Below are positions 17,366 to 26,367 of a stretch of 64,000 bases of DNA, piece by piece. Position 1 is the stretch's first letter. Every line of letters starts with the position of its first letter. Below the pieces are notes generated by a model, which saw only the letters and a list, made by a program, of their open reading frames with translations, searched no databases and was not told where the DNA came from. The DNA lies in NCBI RefSeq assembly GCF_900101755.1, contig NZ_FNAE01000001.1, forward strand, positions 744,001 through 808,000. The letters are read 5' to 3'. The DNA is from Ectopseudomonas alcaliphila (GTDB lineage: Bacteria > Pseudomonadota > Gammaproteobacteria > Pseudomonadales > Pseudomonadaceae). A program made the translations under genes and the position numbers.

Positions 17366-19120
17366 ATGACCGTCACCGAGCAGTTGAGCGCGCTGGGAAA
17401 GATCCTCGCTCACGGCGACCTCAGCAGCCTGTTTCAACCTATCGTCTCGCTGTCCGAACAGCGCATCCTCGGCTATGAGGCACTGACCCGTGGCCCCTCC
17501 AACAGCCCGCTGCATTCGCCACTGACGCTGTTCGCCGTCGCCCGCCATGCCGGCCGCCTGAGCGAGCTGGAAATGGCTTGCCGCAAGAGTGCCTGCAGAG
17601 GCTTCAGCGCTCAGGGCCTGGACGGCAAGCTGTTTCTCAACGTCTCGCCGGAGTCGCTGCTCGACCCCAGCCACCAACCAGGGCGTACCCTGAAATTGCT
17701 GCAGGCCTTCGGTATTCCACCGAGCCAGGTAGTGATCGAACTCACCGAGCAGTCCCCGACCGAAGACTTCGCCCTGCTCGATAACGCCCTGCACCACTAC
17801 CGTGCCATGGGCTTCTCCATCGCCCTGGATGACCTCGGTGCTGGCTATTCCAGCCTGCGCCTGTGGTCGGAACTGCGCCCGGACTACGTGAAGATCGACC
17901 GCCACTTCATCGACGGCATCCATCAGGACGCGGTGAAGCGCGAGTTCGTCGGCTCGATTCTGAAGATGGCCGAAGCCTCGCGGGCTCAAGTGATCGCCGA
18001 AGGCATAGAGCTGCCCGAAGAGCTGGCCGTACTGGCGGAGATGGGTGTCGACCTGGTGCAGGGCTACCTGCTCAGCAGGCCGCAGGAAAAGCCGCCACGC
18101 GATGCCCGTCAACTGCTACCCCAGGTGCAGAGCAGTCAGGCCAGCCTAAGCGAGGACAGCCATGACCTCAGCGCCCTGCTCAATGACCAACCCGCGGTCG
18201 ATCAGCACACGGCCATCGCCGAAGTGCTGGATGTGTTCCGTGCCCAGGCCAACCTGAACTCCCTGGCCGTACTGGACACGCAGCGTCAACCGGTCGGTAT
18301 CGTCCACCGCCATTCGCTGTCCGAAGCGCTGCTCAAGCCCTTCGCCACCGATCTGTTCGCGCGCAAACCCATCAGTCGCCTGATGAGCCAGGACTTTCTC
18401 GCCGTAGAACTGACGCAGTCCCTGCAGAAGGTCAGTCGCCTGCTCACCAGCCGCGCGCGCCAGCGCATCGAGGAAGACTTCATCATCATCCAGAACGGCC
18501 GCTACCTCGGCCTGGGCCGGGTCATCGACGTGCTCAAGCTGATCACCGAGCAAAAGCTGCAGCAGGCCCGTCACGCCAATCCGCTTACGCTGCTGCCGGG
18601 TAACGTACCGATCCAGCAATGCCTTGGCCGCTTGCTGCAACAGCAGCGCGAAGCCGCGGTGTGCTACGTGGATCTCGACAGTTTCAAACCCTTCAACGAC
18701 CTCTATGGCTATGCCAAGGGCGACGAGGTGCTGCTGTGCCTGGCTCAATGCCTGAACGATCGGGTCGACCCGGCCCGCGACTTCGTCGGTCATATCGGCG
18801 GTGACGACTTCATGCTGGTGCTCGGCTCGTCAGACTGGCGCGACAAGCTCGGCAAGCTGATCGAGGACTTTCAGAATCAGTGCCGCCGCTTTTATCGCGA
18901 CGAGCATCTTCAGGCTGGCTGCTTCATCGCCCACAACCGCCACGGGCAGCGCCAGGAATATGCGCTGCTGTCGCTTTCGATCGGCGTGGTGCACGTAAAA
19001 GCGCAAGATTGCGCTCAGCTCGATGCCTCGCGTCTGGCCGAACTGGCCTCCGAGGCCAAGCGTCAAGCCAAGGCCGTGCCTGGCTACAGCCTGCATATTC
19101 TCCAAGGCTCAACGGCCTGA
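17366..19120 (+). CDS. EAL - CBS - GGDEF domain protein (c-di-GMP turnover/signalling)
   Basis: 584 residues. The N-terminal EAL phosphodiesterase domain shows YEALTRGP and DDLGAGYSSL, with Lys/Glu motifs VKIDRHFIDG and IAEGIE. A middle CBS pair follows (about residues 275-390). The C-terminal domain has the cyclase signature as HIGGDDF, so the usual Glu of GGDEF is Asp. The EAL motifs look complete, so hydrolysis of c-di-GMP is the better guess; the GGDDF domain may be weak or regulatory. No membrane segment is seen. The 3' end overlaps the convergent Sel1 gene by 12 bases. Confidence 0.92.
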   Translation: MTVTEQLSALGKILAHGDLSSLFQPIVSLSEQRILGYEALTRGPSNSPLHSPLTLFAVARHAGRLSELEMACRKSACRGFSAQGLDGKLFLNVSPESLLDPSHQPGRTLKLLQAFGIPPSQVVIELTEQSPTEDFALLDNALHHYRAMGFSIALDDLGAGYSSLRLWSELRPDYVKIDRHFIDGIHQDAVKREFVGSILKMAEASRAQVIAEGIELPEELAVLAEMGVDLVQGYLLSRPQEKPPRDARQLLPQVQSSQASLSEDSHDLSALLNDQPAVDQHTAIAEVLDVFRAQANLNSLAVLDTQRQPVGIVHRHSLSEALLKPFATDLFARKPISRLMSQDFLAVELTQSLQKVSRLLTSRARQRIEEDFIIIQNGRYLGLGRVIDVLKLITEQKLQQARHANPLTLLPGNVPIQQCLGRLLQQQREAAVCYVDLDSFKPFNDLYGYAKGDEVLLCLAQCLNDRVDPARDFVGHIGGDDFMLVLGSSDWRDKLGKLIEDFQNQCRRFYRDEHLQAGCFIAHNRHGQRQEYALLSLSIGVVHVKAQDCAQLDASRLAELASEAKRQAKAVPGYSLHILQGSTA

Positions 19121-19594
19121 GCGGGTAGCCTCGTCCGCCATGGCGGCATAGCGCTCGGCGGCTGGCAGGTCTGCGTCCAGCCCGGGAGCACCGTCGCGAT
19201 AGAGCTGACTCAGACGGCTGGCAGCCAGAGGATGGCCGGCAGCCAGCGCCATCTCCCACCAACGCACCGCCTGGACTGCATCCGGCGCCTGCCGGGTATC
19301 GCCCTGCAAGGCTTGCACGCCGAGCTGATAGGCGGCCTTGCCGTCGCCACCATTGGCGGCCAGACGCAACAGTCTCAGCCCTTCTTCACGCGCCCCCAGG
19401 CCCTGGCCGCGAAACAGCAGAATATGGCCGTAAAAGCTCTGCGCCGCGCTATCACCAAGATTGGCCATGCGCCCGTATTGCCCCTGCATCCATTGCCACA
19501 AACGCGGCTGCCGCAGCGCCGCGGGCCAATGAAACAGGCGCCGGGCCAGCCAGTAGCCAAGGCGTGCGCGGACCTGCCAGAGCCACCTAGACAT
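19109..19594 (-). CDS. Sel1-like (tetratricopeptide-type) repeat protein
   Basis: 161 residues when started at the ATG at 19592-19594, which overlaps the stop of the upstream gene (ATGTCTAG). Two Sel1-like repeats are visible, roughly EGLRLLRLAANGGDGKAAYQ and AVRWWEMALAAGHPLAASRL. Such repeats bind proteins. The N-terminal part is Trp/Arg rich (RLFHWPAALRQPRLW) and may touch the membrane. It is the last of three minus-strand genes with overlapping ends (20272 to 19109). Confidence 0.75.
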   Translation of the reverse strand: MSRWLWQVRARLGYWLARRLFHWPAALRQPRLWQWMQGQYGRMANLGDSAAQSFYGHILLFRGQGLGAREEGLRLLRLAANGGDGKAAYQLGVQALQGDTRQAPDAVQAVRWWEMALAAGHPLAASRLSQLYRDGAPGLDADLPAAERYAAMADEATRSGR

Positions 19595-19952
19595 CGGCGG
19601 GGTAATCGAACTCGAATACCCTGACCACCTCAGCAGCGTGCCAGGATGCAGCCGCCACACCATCGGATGCCCCACTGAAGCGCCCCAGGCTCGTCACGCA
19701 GTCGAAGAATCCGGTACGCGGCAGACGACTGGCGCCCTGACTGATGACCAGGGCGCTGCGCAGCGGACGCTCGGCGCGAGCATCCAGCGCCGCCAGGTGC
19801 TCCAATGCAGCGGTCAGAGTCTGCATGGCCGGCGTGGGCAGATCGAGTCGTTCGATCAGCGCGCGATAGGTCAGTAGATGACGCTGACGGCGAGCGTCGT
19901 CGAGCTCCGTCAGCAATGCCTGCCAGTGTTGGCGACTGATACGTACACTCAA
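19587..19952 (-). CDS. Conserved hypothetical protein, 121 residues
   Basis: No domain is recognised. The protein starts MSVRISRQHWQALLTELDDARRQRH, is helical in its first half, and ends with an acidic FEFDYPADV. Its start overlaps the stop of the HTH gene by four bases and its stop overlaps the start of the Sel1 gene, so it is the middle cistron of a tightly packed three-gene unit. Frame usage and the overlaps support a real gene; the function is unknown. Confidence 0.7.
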   Translation of the reverse strand: MSVRISRQHWQALLTELDDARRQRHLLTYRALIERLDLPTPAMQTLTAALEHLAALDARAERPLRSALVISQGASRLPRTGFFDCVTSLGRFSGASDGVAAASWHAAEVVRVFEFDYPADV

Positions 19953-20272
19953 GACCAGCCCTCCAAACCCAGTTCCCAGGCCAACGAGCGCAGAATCGCG
20001 GCATCGGGTTGGCGCTCGCCGCTCTCGATCATCGCCAGGTAGTGCGGACTGATACCGACGCTACGCGCCAGACTCTCTGCCGCCAGCCCCTTGGCCTCAC
20101 GCAGCGCACGCAGCTGATCGAGCGCTGGCCGCTTGGCCTCGACAGGCTGTTCAACGGCCTTGGGCGCTGACGCTGGCTGGCGTCCTGCGGCCTGCAGCAA
20201 GGTCTGATACTCGGCCCATGGCAGCACCGCGTATTCGGGTTGGCCATCGCGGGCAATGATTTGCACACTCAT
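19949..20272 (-). CDS. Small helix-turn-helix (XRE-type) DNA-binding protein
   Basis: 107 residues. The C-terminal half is a Cro/C1-type HTH (LRALREAKGLAAESLARSVGISPHYLAMIESGERQPDAA, split here by eye into helices). The N-terminal MSVQIIARDGQPEYAVLPW segment looks like the start of Phd/YefM-type antitoxins, with a Pro/Ala linker between. It heads a three-cistron unit with two proteins of unknown role. It could be an autoregulator or an antitoxin-like protein, but no toxin family is recognised next to it. Confidence 0.78.
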   Translation of the reverse strand: MSVQIIARDGQPEYAVLPWAEYQTLLQAAGRQPASAPKAVEQPVEAKRPALDQLRALREAKGLAAESLARSVGISPHYLAMIESGERQPDAAILRSLAWELGLEGWS

Positions 20273-20455
20273 GAGTCTCTCCGTTGGAAAGCAGGGCCGA
20301 CGACCTCGACCCCTTCCTTGAACGCGGCCATCTTAACAGGCGTGTGGCGCCTGGGGCGTGATCTATACTGCCGTGGTATCAAGCCCGGTTCCCACACTGC
20401 GGCCCAGCCGCATCTGAGCGGAAACGACCCCGTAAACCTGCGGTGGGGAGTCGCC

Positions 20456-21226
20456 TTGAGAAGATCATGCGCATTGTCGCTCGGGTTACTGAGCAACTTC
20501 TGTAGCGCCGAAAGCCTGATGTGGGGCTACGGCCCGGCCGACACCATGCCCTATGTGGGCCTGACGCAACAGCAAGTGCGGCACGGGCTGGCCTACCAAG
20601 TCAGTCAGGAAATCGGCAGACGCTTCGGGCTTCCCGTCGAGTTTCTCGAAACCCCCAACAATCGGCTGGAACCCTATCTGCAACAGGGTCGCCTGCACCT
20701 GATCTGCAATACCAACCCCGAGTGGGTCAGCCAACCGCAGCAGTATCACTGGTCACCGCCACTTTATGACGAACAGGACGTCCTGCTGCAACGCACGGAC
20801 CAACCAGAGCTGACCAGCCTTGCCAGTCTTTACGGCAAGGTGCTTGGCACCAGCCTCGGCTACACCTACAGCCAGCCACTGATGGCCGCATTCAGCACCG
20901 GCAAGGTCGACAGGCGGGACGTGCGCGATCTGGATACCAGCCTGCACATGCTCGACAAGCAGCGCCTGGATGCGGTGATCGACATGCAGCGCAACCTGAC
21001 CTACAAGCTCGCTCAATATCCACAGATGCAACTGCGCTTCAGCCCCTGGGTGGTGCAGCGCTATCAGGTCTACTGCGTCTACAGCAGCCACCTGCCCATC
21101 CCGGCAGAACGACTGGACGCCCTACTGCTGGAACTGCGCGATCGACGCATGATCGGTCAATGGCTGGATGAAGCCGTCAGGAGTGCAACGGATCGACCCG
21201 CTCCGCTGTCGGCAGGTGCTCGATGA
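20456..21226 (+). CDS. Periplasmic substrate-binding protein, family 3 type (SBP_bac_3)
   Basis: I chose the TTG at 20456, which has GGGGAG five bases upstream and gives a signal peptide (MRRSCALSLGLLSNFCSAES); the frame is open from 20240 but that stretch has no sensible start. The mature protein (256 residues in all) has the two-lobe fold pattern of amino-acid-type binding proteins: YQVSQEIGRRFGLPVEFLE, then the switch region LYGKVLGTSLGYTY and RLDAVIDMQ. There is no ABC transporter nearby. Such solitary proteins often act as sensors or orphan binding proteins. Confidence 0.78.
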   Translation: MRRSCALSLGLLSNFCSAESLMWGYGPADTMPYVGLTQQQVRHGLAYQVSQEIGRRFGLPVEFLETPNNRLEPYLQQGRLHLICNTNPEWVSQPQQYHWSPPLYDEQDVLLQRTDQPELTSLASLYGKVLGTSLGYTYSQPLMAAFSTGKVDRRDVRDLDTSLHMLDKQRLDAVIDMQRNLTYKLAQYPQMQLRFSPWVVQRYQVYCVYSSHLPIPAERLDALLLELRDRRMIGQWLDEAVRSATDRPAPLSAGAR

Positions 21227-21620
21227 GCGCCAAACGCTCCGGGCTTTGTTTGTCGCGCCAGGCCCTGAAGGCTTCGAGCTCGCCATGCCAGGTACGCATC
21301 ACCCAGGCCAGCACGGCCAGGTCATCGACGAAACCGACACCCACCAGCCAGTCGGGAATGGCATCGAACGGGGTGATGAAGTAAAGCAGCGCAGCCACCA
21401 CCATCAACAGGGCCTGACTGCTGATCTGCCGGTACTCGCCCTTGAACCAGGCCAGGCTGAGTGCGCGCAGCAGCTGCAGGTCCTCCTTTAATGCAACGAA
21501 ACGCTGCCCTTGCGGCGTGCGCTTGTCACCCAGAGCGCGCAGCAACTCCGGCAACCGGCCTTCACGCAGGAAGCGGGCAGCCAGCGGCAGGTAACGCGTC
21601 AGTTTCCACGGAATTTTCAT
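21177..21620 (-). CDS. YkvA family (DUF1232) small membrane protein
   Basis: 147 residues. The hallmark DUF1232 segment LLYFITPFDAIPDWLVGVGFVDD lies at about residues 77-99, a single membrane-associated hairpin. No function is established for the family. The gene is convergent with, and overlaps by 50 bases, the 3' end of the binding-protein gene, which is a long overlap. A Shine-Dalgarno GGAGG is present upstream (minus strand, near 21624-21630). Confidence 0.85.
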   Translation of the reverse strand: MKIPWKLTRYLPLAARFLREGRLPELLRALGDKRTPQGQRFVALKEDLQLLRALSLAWFKGEYRQISSQALLMVVAALLYFITPFDAIPDWLVGVGFVDDLAVLAWVMRTWHGELEAFRAWRDKQSPERLALIEHLPTAERVDPLHS

Positions 21621-21910
21621 GCGGCCTCCTCGGCAAGCCAGGCAGTATCAGGGCTTGCCTCGCTTATCCACCGAAGCTGTGGATAAATCTGTGCAAAGTC
21701 TTTCGACAAGCTTATCAAAGCCCCGTGGCATGGGGCCTGGGCTTAGATCGGATATTTTTTATACAGCATATAAAATCCATGAAAATCAACAGGTTGCCGA
21801 TTGACACGAGCACAACTCAGTTGTAGCACAGACTTGTTAGGAATGTTTCCCATGATGTGCATAAGCGTAACACCCTGATCTCCACATCCTTGTTTACAGC
21901 CCCATAAACG
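21621..21910. other. AT-rich intergenic region without a gene
   Basis: No coding frame here has a ribosome site or family signature. The stretch 21690-21900 is clearly richer in A and T than its surroundings and includes a TTGACA at 21800, a possible -35 element reading rightwards, but no convincing -10 or target gene follows. Confidence 0.5.
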
Positions 21911-21938
21911 ACAACGCCCCGTCAAGACGGGGCGTTGT
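21911..21938 (-). terminator. Intrinsic terminator after the FKBP isomerase gene
   Basis: ACAACGCCCCGTC and GACGGGGCGTTGT form a perfect 13-base stem with a two-base loop. On the minus strand it follows the isomerase stop codon within 20 bases. Confidence 0.85.
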
Positions 21939-21954
21939 AAACGACTACCGAGTG

Positions 21955-22671
21955 TTACTGCTCGGTCGGCTCAGCTGCCTGATCCTTGATGCCGATCAGT
22001 TCCAGATCGAACACCAGTACCGAGTTGGCCGGAATGGCCGGGGACGGGCTCTGCTCGCCGTAAGCCAGCTCGCTGGGGATGTACAGCTTGTACTTCTCGC
22101 CGACATGCATCAGCTGCAGGCCTTCGACCCAACCAGGGATCACGCCGCCAACCGGCAGATCGATGGGGCTGCCGCGAGCGACGGAGCTGTCGAAGACGCT
22201 GCCGTCAGTCAGTTTGCCTTCGTAGTGAACGGTCACTACGTCGCTTTCCTTCGGCTGTTCGCCGTCGGCCTTCTTGATCACTTCGTACTGCAGGCCAGAA
22301 GCGGTGGTGACCACGCCTTCGCGCTTGCCGTTCTCTTCAAGGAATTTCTTGCCGGCTTCAGCGGCTTCCTTGTTCAGCGCGGTCATGCGCTCTTCAGCAC
22401 GGCTCTGCAGGAAGGAGAAGGCCTCGATCATGTCTTCGTCCTTGATGCGCGGCTCCTTCTTCGCCAGCGCGTCCTCGATACCCTGAGCGACGGCCTTGGA
22501 ATCCAGATCGTCCATGCCTTCCTCGGACAGGCTGCGGCCCATGTTCAGGCCAATGCCGTAGGAGGCTTTCTGCGCCGGGCTCTTGAGTTCGACTTCGCTG
22601 GTTTGCGAATCGCAACCGGCAAGCACCAGGCCCACCAGGGCAACCGCTGCCGCCAAACGATGCTGTTTCAT
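21955..22671 (-). CDS. FKBP-type peptidyl-prolyl cis-trans isomerase, lipoprotein (FkpA/FklB/Mip-like)
   Basis: 238 residues from the ATG at 22669-22671 with AAGGAACA upstream. The first 21 residues form a lipoprotein signal with lipobox LAGC, so the protein is lipid-anchored. An N-terminal helical dimerisation domain (SYGIGLNMGRSLSEEG onwards) is followed by an FKBP domain with YEGKLTDGSVFDSS, GVIPGWVEGLQLM and ELAYGE. Such proteins fold or chaperone envelope proteins in the periplasm. Confidence 0.93.
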   Translation of the reverse strand: MKQHRLAAAVALVGLVLAGCDSQTSEVELKSPAQKASYGIGLNMGRSLSEEGMDDLDSKAVAQGIEDALAKKEPRIKDEDMIEAFSFLQSRAEERMTALNKEAAEAGKKFLEENGKREGVVTTASGLQYEVIKKADGEQPKESDVVTVHYEGKLTDGSVFDSSVARGSPIDLPVGGVIPGWVEGLQLMHVGEKYKLYIPSELAYGEQSPSPAIPANSVLVFDLELIGIKDQAAEPTEQ

Positions 22672-22858
22672 GCTTGTTCCTTGTAGATGCGCCCGAAGGC
22701 CGTCGTGTGAAAGCGCGAGCTTAGCAGTACGCCGCAATCACTGGCTACGGCATAGGAGCCGAGCAATGCGCATAAGTTCAAGCAAACAAAGGATTTTTTC
22801 GAAGATTTCGGCGAATGCCGAGGTGTTGTCACAGGAGGGGATGAAGCGAGGAGAAGAA

Positions 22859-22935
22859 TGGCGCAGCGGACGGGACTCGAACCCGCGACCCCCGGCGTGA
22901 CAGGCCGGTATTCTAACCGACTGAACTACCGCTGC
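22859..22935 (-). tRNA. tRNA-Asp (anticodon GTC)
   Basis: The minus strand folds as a cloverleaf: acceptor GCAGCGG pairing with CCGCTGC, anticodon stem CCGGC/GCCGG with loop CTGTCAC (anticodon GTC), T arm GCGGGTTCGAGTCCCGT, discriminator G and encoded CCA. 77 bases. Confidence 0.96.
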
Positions 22936-22950
22936 GCGTAACTGCGAGAT

Positions 22951-23026
22951 TGGTGGGTGATGACGGGATCGAACCGCCGACCCTCTGCTTGTAAGGCAGA
23001 TGCTCTCCCGGCTGAGCTAATCACCC
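22951..23026 (-). tRNA. tRNA-Val (anticodon TAC)
   Basis: The minus strand reads GGGTGATTAGCTCAG at the 5' end and closes with ATCACCC, discriminator A and CCA. The anticodon loop CTTACAA gives TAC. It lies just upstream of tRNA-Asp, and the two are probably co-transcribed. 76 bases. Confidence 0.96.
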
Positions 23027-23329
23027 TTCACTCTCGAAGTGGGGCGCATTCTAGAGAGCGATCCTGACCTTGGCAAGCCCTCTTCGCAAAAAAATTTATC
23101 GCCGCAGCAAGAACTTAGGCGAGGCCAGCGAATTTCCTCAGTGGCTCGTTGTCAGGGTTGGCCTGAGCACGCCAGCGGAGAATAATGCGCGCTCTGTGCC
23201 GGCGGACCATCATGCCCCTGTTGATAACCCGCCACCCTCATCCGTCGCCGCGCGCCGGCTTTCCCGGAAGGGAAAGCCCAAGGATGGCGCCAACCCGCGA
23301 CTTCATCATCAATGGAGAGTCACCCGCTC
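23027..23329. other. Intergenic region between tRNA cluster and rdgC
   Basis: No credible gene was found in these 303 bases. The right-hand side near 23085-23120 is A-rich and, read leftwards, could hold the tRNA promoter. A GC-rich GCGCGCCGGCTTTCCCGG stretch near 23251 could be part of the rdgC leader, but no specific site can be assigned. Confidence 0.4.
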
Positions 23330-24250
23330 ATGTGGTTTCGTAACCTGCTGGTCTACCGCCTCACCCAGGACATCCCTTTCGACGCCGAAGCACTGGAGAC
23401 CGCACTGGCCAGCAAGCCGGCACGTTCGTGCGCCAGCCAGGAGCTGACCACCTACGGCTTCACCGCCCCCTTCGGCAAAGGCGCCGATGCTCCACTGGTG
23501 CATGTCAGCGGTGATTTCCTGCTGATCGGCGCGCGCAAGGAAGAACGCATCCTGCCGGGCTCGGTGGTGCGCGACGCGCTGAAGGAGAAGGTCGACGAGA
23601 TCGAAAACACCCAGATGCGCAAGGTGTACAAGAAAGAGCGCGATCAGATCAAAGACGAAATCGTCCAGGCCTTCCTGCCACGCGCCTTTATCCGTAAATC
23701 CGGCACCTTCGCCGCCATCGCGCCGAAGCAGGGCCTGATCCTGGTCGACAGTGCCAGCGCCAAGAAAGCCGAAGACCTGCTCTCCACCCTGCGTGAGGCC
23801 ATTGGCTCGCTGCCGGTACGCCCGCTGTCGGTGAAGATCGCCCCCACCGCCACCCTCACCGACTGGCTGAAGAATCAGAGCGCTGCCGAAGGCTTCTTCG
23901 TACTCGATGAGTGCGAGCTGCGCGATACCCACGAGGACGGCGGCGTGGTGCGCTGCAAACGCCAGGACCTGACCAGCGAAGAAATCCAGCTGCACCTGTC
24001 CACCGGCAAGCAGGTTACCCAGCTGTCGCTGGCCTGGCAGGACAAGCTGTCATTCATGCTCGATGACAAGCTGACCATCAAGCGCCTGCGCTTCGAAGAC
24101 GTACTGCAGGAGCAGGCCGAGCAGGACGGTGGTGACGATGCGCTGGCCCAGCAGGACGCCAGCTTCATCCTGATGATGATGACCCTGGTGGAATTTCTGC
24201 CGGAGCTGTTCACCGCCCTCGGCGGCGAAGAGATTCCGCAGGGCATCTGA
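23330..24250 (+). CDS. rdgC: Recombination-associated protein RdgC
   Basis: 306 residues from the ATG at 23330, with GGAGAG at 23314-23319. The start [11 protein letters not shown] and segments [28 protein letters not shown] and LEFLPE-like C-terminus ([18 protein letters not shown]) are typical of RdgC. The family forms ring-shaped dimers around double-stranded DNA, and in other species limits RecA and affects pilin variation and recombination. It is monocistronic here, between the tRNA pair and REP-like palindromes. Confidence 0.95.
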   Translation: MWFRNLLVYRLTQDIPFDAEALETALASKPARSCASQELTTYGFTAPFGKGADAPLVHVSGDFLLIGARKEERILPGSVVRDALKEKVDEIENTQMRKVYKKERDQIKDEIVQAFLPRAFIRKSGTFAAIAPKQGLILVDSASAKKAEDLLSTLREAIGSLPVRPLSVKIAPTATLTDWLKNQSAAEGFFVLDECELRDTHEDGGVVRCKRQDLTSEEIQLHLSTGKQVTQLSLAWQDKLSFMLDDKLTIKRLRFEDVLQEQAEQDGGDDALAQQDASFILMMMTLVEFLPELFTALGGEEIPQGI

Positions 24251-24266
24251 AGCAGGACGCAGGTCT

Positions 24267-24341
24267 GTAGGAGCGGCGCCCCGCCGCGAATCAGGGCGGG
24301 GCACGCTTAGATGAAGCTTCGCCCCGAGGCGGGGCCCCTAC
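24267..24341. repeat. REP-like element (GTAGGAGC...GGCCCCTAC type)
   Basis: The sequence begins GTAGGAGCGGCGCCCCGC and ends GCGGGGCCCCTAC, so it is a long interrupted palindrome. Further GGCGGGGC/GCCCCGCC blocks pair inside. It lies between the convergent rdgC and edd genes. Confidence 0.75.
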
Positions 24342-24378
24342 GAAGAGCGGCTTTGCAGGCCTTGTCGGCACCTGACGA

Positions 24379-24438
24379 GTAGCCCGGATGCAATCCGGGG
24401 CCATTGCACCAGCGATTCCCGGATTTCATCCGGGCTAC
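24379..24438. repeat. REP-like element (GTAGCCCGGATGCAATCCGGG type)
   Basis: GTAGCCCGGATGCAATCCGG on the left and CCGGATTTCATCCGGGCTAC on the right are near-perfect inverted copies. Relatives occur at 41537-41596 and 53958-53995. Confidence 0.8.
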
Positions 24439-24449
24439 TGGCGCCAGCC

Positions 24450-26273
24450 TCAGACCAGCGACTCGAGACTCTCGGTAAAGGCGCTGGCGCCCTGCTCTGC
24501 CGAGCTGAAGTTGTGGCGCATGAAGGCGAACAGCTCGCGCCCACAACCACTTGCCGGAGCAGGCCGCGCCGCCGGCTCGCGCGCTGCGAACTCGGCCTCG
24601 TCGACCTGCAGCAGCAATTCTCCCGTCAGCCCATCGAGGCGTACCAGATCGCCATCGCGCACCCGCGCCAATGGCCCACCATCGAAAGCCTCCGGGCAAA
24701 CATGAATGGCCGCCGGGATCTTGCCTGAGGCACCGGACATGCGCCCATCGGTCACCAGCGCCACCTTGAAACCGCGATCCTGCAGCACGCCCAGATAAGG
24801 CGTCATCTTGTGCAGCTCGGGCATACCGTTGCTGCGCGGCCCCTGGAAACGCACCACGGCGACGAAATCGCGCTCCAGCTTGCCAGCCTTGAAAGCTTCG
24901 ACCAACTCCAGCTGATCTTCGAACACCAGCGCAGGCGCTTCCACTACCTGATGTTCAGGCGCCACAGCGGAAACCTTCATCACCCCACGCCCCAGGTTGC
25001 CCTGCATCAGGCGCAGACCACCTTCTGCCGAGAACGGCCGCGCCACCGGGCGCAGCACGCTCTCTTCCAGGCTCTCGGTCGGCCCATCGCGCCAGACCAG
25101 CTTGCCCTCCTCCAGGAAGGGCTCTTGGGTGTAACGCCACAGACCGCGCCCGGCCACGGTATTGACCTCTTCATGCAGCAACCCGGCCTCGAGCAGCTCA
25201 CGAATCAGCAAGGCCATACCGCCAGCGGCCTGGAAGTGATTGATATCGGCCTTGCCGTTGGGATAGACGTGCGCCAGGGTCGGCACCACCTCGGACAGAT
25301 CAGCCATGTCCTGCCAGGTCAGCAGAATGCCGGCGGCACGGGCAATGGCCGGCATGTGCAGGGTGTGGTTGGTGGATCCACCAGTGGCATGCAGGGCAAC
25401 GATGGAATTGACCAGGCAGCGCTCATCGACGATCTCGCCAATGGGCATGAACTGGCCACTCTGCTTGGTCAGCCGCGTCACCTGCTGCGCGGCTTCACGG
25501 GTCAGCGCATCACGCAGCGGCGTACCCGGGTTGATGAAGGATGCGCCAGGCAGATGCAGGCCCATCACCTCCATCAGCAGCTGATTGGTATTGGCGGTGC
25601 CATAGAAGGTACAGGTGCCCGGCCCGTGGTAAGCGGCCATTTCCGCAGCCAGCAGCTCGTCGCGGGTCGCCTTGCCCTCGGCGTAACGTTGGCGCACATC
25701 GGCCTTCTCCTTGTTGGACAGCCCCGAGGTCATCGGCCCTGCCGGCACGAACATGGACGGCAGATGCCCGAAACGCAGTGCCCCCATCACCAGACCCGGC
25801 ACGATCTTGTCGCACACGCCCAGATACAGCGCGGCATCGAACATATTGTGCGACAGCGCCACAGCGGTGGACATGGCGATCACCTCACGACTGGCAATGC
25901 CCAGTTCCATGCCGGGCTCGCCCTGAGTGACGCCATCGCACATGGCCGGCACACCACCGGCGAACTGGCCCACCGAGCCGAGGTCGCGCAGAGCCTGTTT
26001 GATCTGCGCGGGAAAGGTTTCGTAGGGCTGGTGCGCCGACAGCATGTCGTTATAGGCAGATACGATGGCGACGTTGGCCGCATCCATCAGACGCAGGGTC
26101 TGCTTGTCGTCACCGCTGCAGCCCGCTACGCCGTGAGCGAAGTTGGCGCACTGCAGCTTGCCACGTTGCGGCCCTTCACTGGCGGCCGCACGGATCATCT
26201 CAAGGTAGCGCTGGCGCGTGGCGCGACTGCGCTCGACAAGACGTTCGGTAACTTCAACAACGCGGGGATGCAT
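24450..26273 (-). CDS. edd: Phosphogluconate dehydratase (Entner-Doudoroff pathway)
   Basis: 607 residues, full length for Edd (IlvD/Edd family). It starts [16 protein letters not shown] with GGAG eleven bases upstream. Fe-S/substrate motifs include [18 protein letters not shown] and GVCDKIVPG, and the C-terminal [17 protein letters not shown] motif is family-typical. It converts 6-phosphogluconate to 2-keto-3-deoxy-6-phosphogluconate in the cytoplasm, the main route of sugar catabolism in Pseudomonas. It is divergent from gap, with HexR-type operators between. Other glucose genes (glk, gltR, zwf) are not in the window. Confidence 0.97.
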   Translation of the reverse strand: MHPRVVEVTERLVERSRATRQRYLEMIRAAASEGPQRGKLQCANFAHGVAGCSGDDKQTLRLMDAANVAIVSAYNDMLSAHQPYETFPAQIKQALRDLGSVGQFAGGVPAMCDGVTQGEPGMELGIASREVIAMSTAVALSHNMFDAALYLGVCDKIVPGLVMGALRFGHLPSMFVPAGPMTSGLSNKEKADVRQRYAEGKATRDELLAAEMAAYHGPGTCTFYGTANTNQLLMEVMGLHLPGASFINPGTPLRDALTREAAQQVTRLTKQSGQFMPIGEIVDERCLVNSIVALHATGGSTNHTLHMPAIARAAGILLTWQDMADLSEVVPTLAHVYPNGKADINHFQAAGGMALLIRELLEAGLLHEEVNTVAGRGLWRYTQEPFLEEGKLVWRDGPTESLEESVLRPVARPFSAEGGLRLMQGNLGRGVMKVSAVAPEHQVVEAPALVFEDQLELVEAFKAGKLERDFVAVVRFQGPRSNGMPELHKMTPYLGVLQDRGFKVALVTDGRMSGASGKIPAAIHVCPEAFDGGPLARVRDGDLVRLDGLTGELLLQVDEAEFAAREPAARPAPASGCGRELFAFMRHNFSSAEQGASAFTESLESLV

Positions 26274-26305
26274 GGGGAATCTCCAGGCTAGCTTCTAGCG
26301 TCTGT

Positions 26306-26320
26306 TTGTATTTACAACAA
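26306..26320. promoter_or_regulatory. HexR-type operator between edd and gap
   Basis: TTGTATTTACAACAA matches the Pseudomonas HexR consensus TTGT-N7/8-ACAA, with a 7-base spacer. It lies 32 bases upstream of the edd start, as expected for a repressor of the edd promoter that is released by 2-keto-3-deoxy-6-phosphogluconate. Confidence 0.75.
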
Positions 26321-26367
26321 AATATTGCCACCCAGCGGGCTTGATTTCCAGAGCCATGGGAATAATC

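Noticed and set aside
19949..20272. A classical toxin-antitoxin pair with the next gene
   Set aside because: The N-terminus recalls Phd-type antitoxins, but the neighbouring protein does not resemble any toxin family I know.
22859..23026. A tRNA-associated integration site for a genomic island
   Set aside because: No integrase or partial tRNA duplicate lies nearby, and rdgC follows normally.
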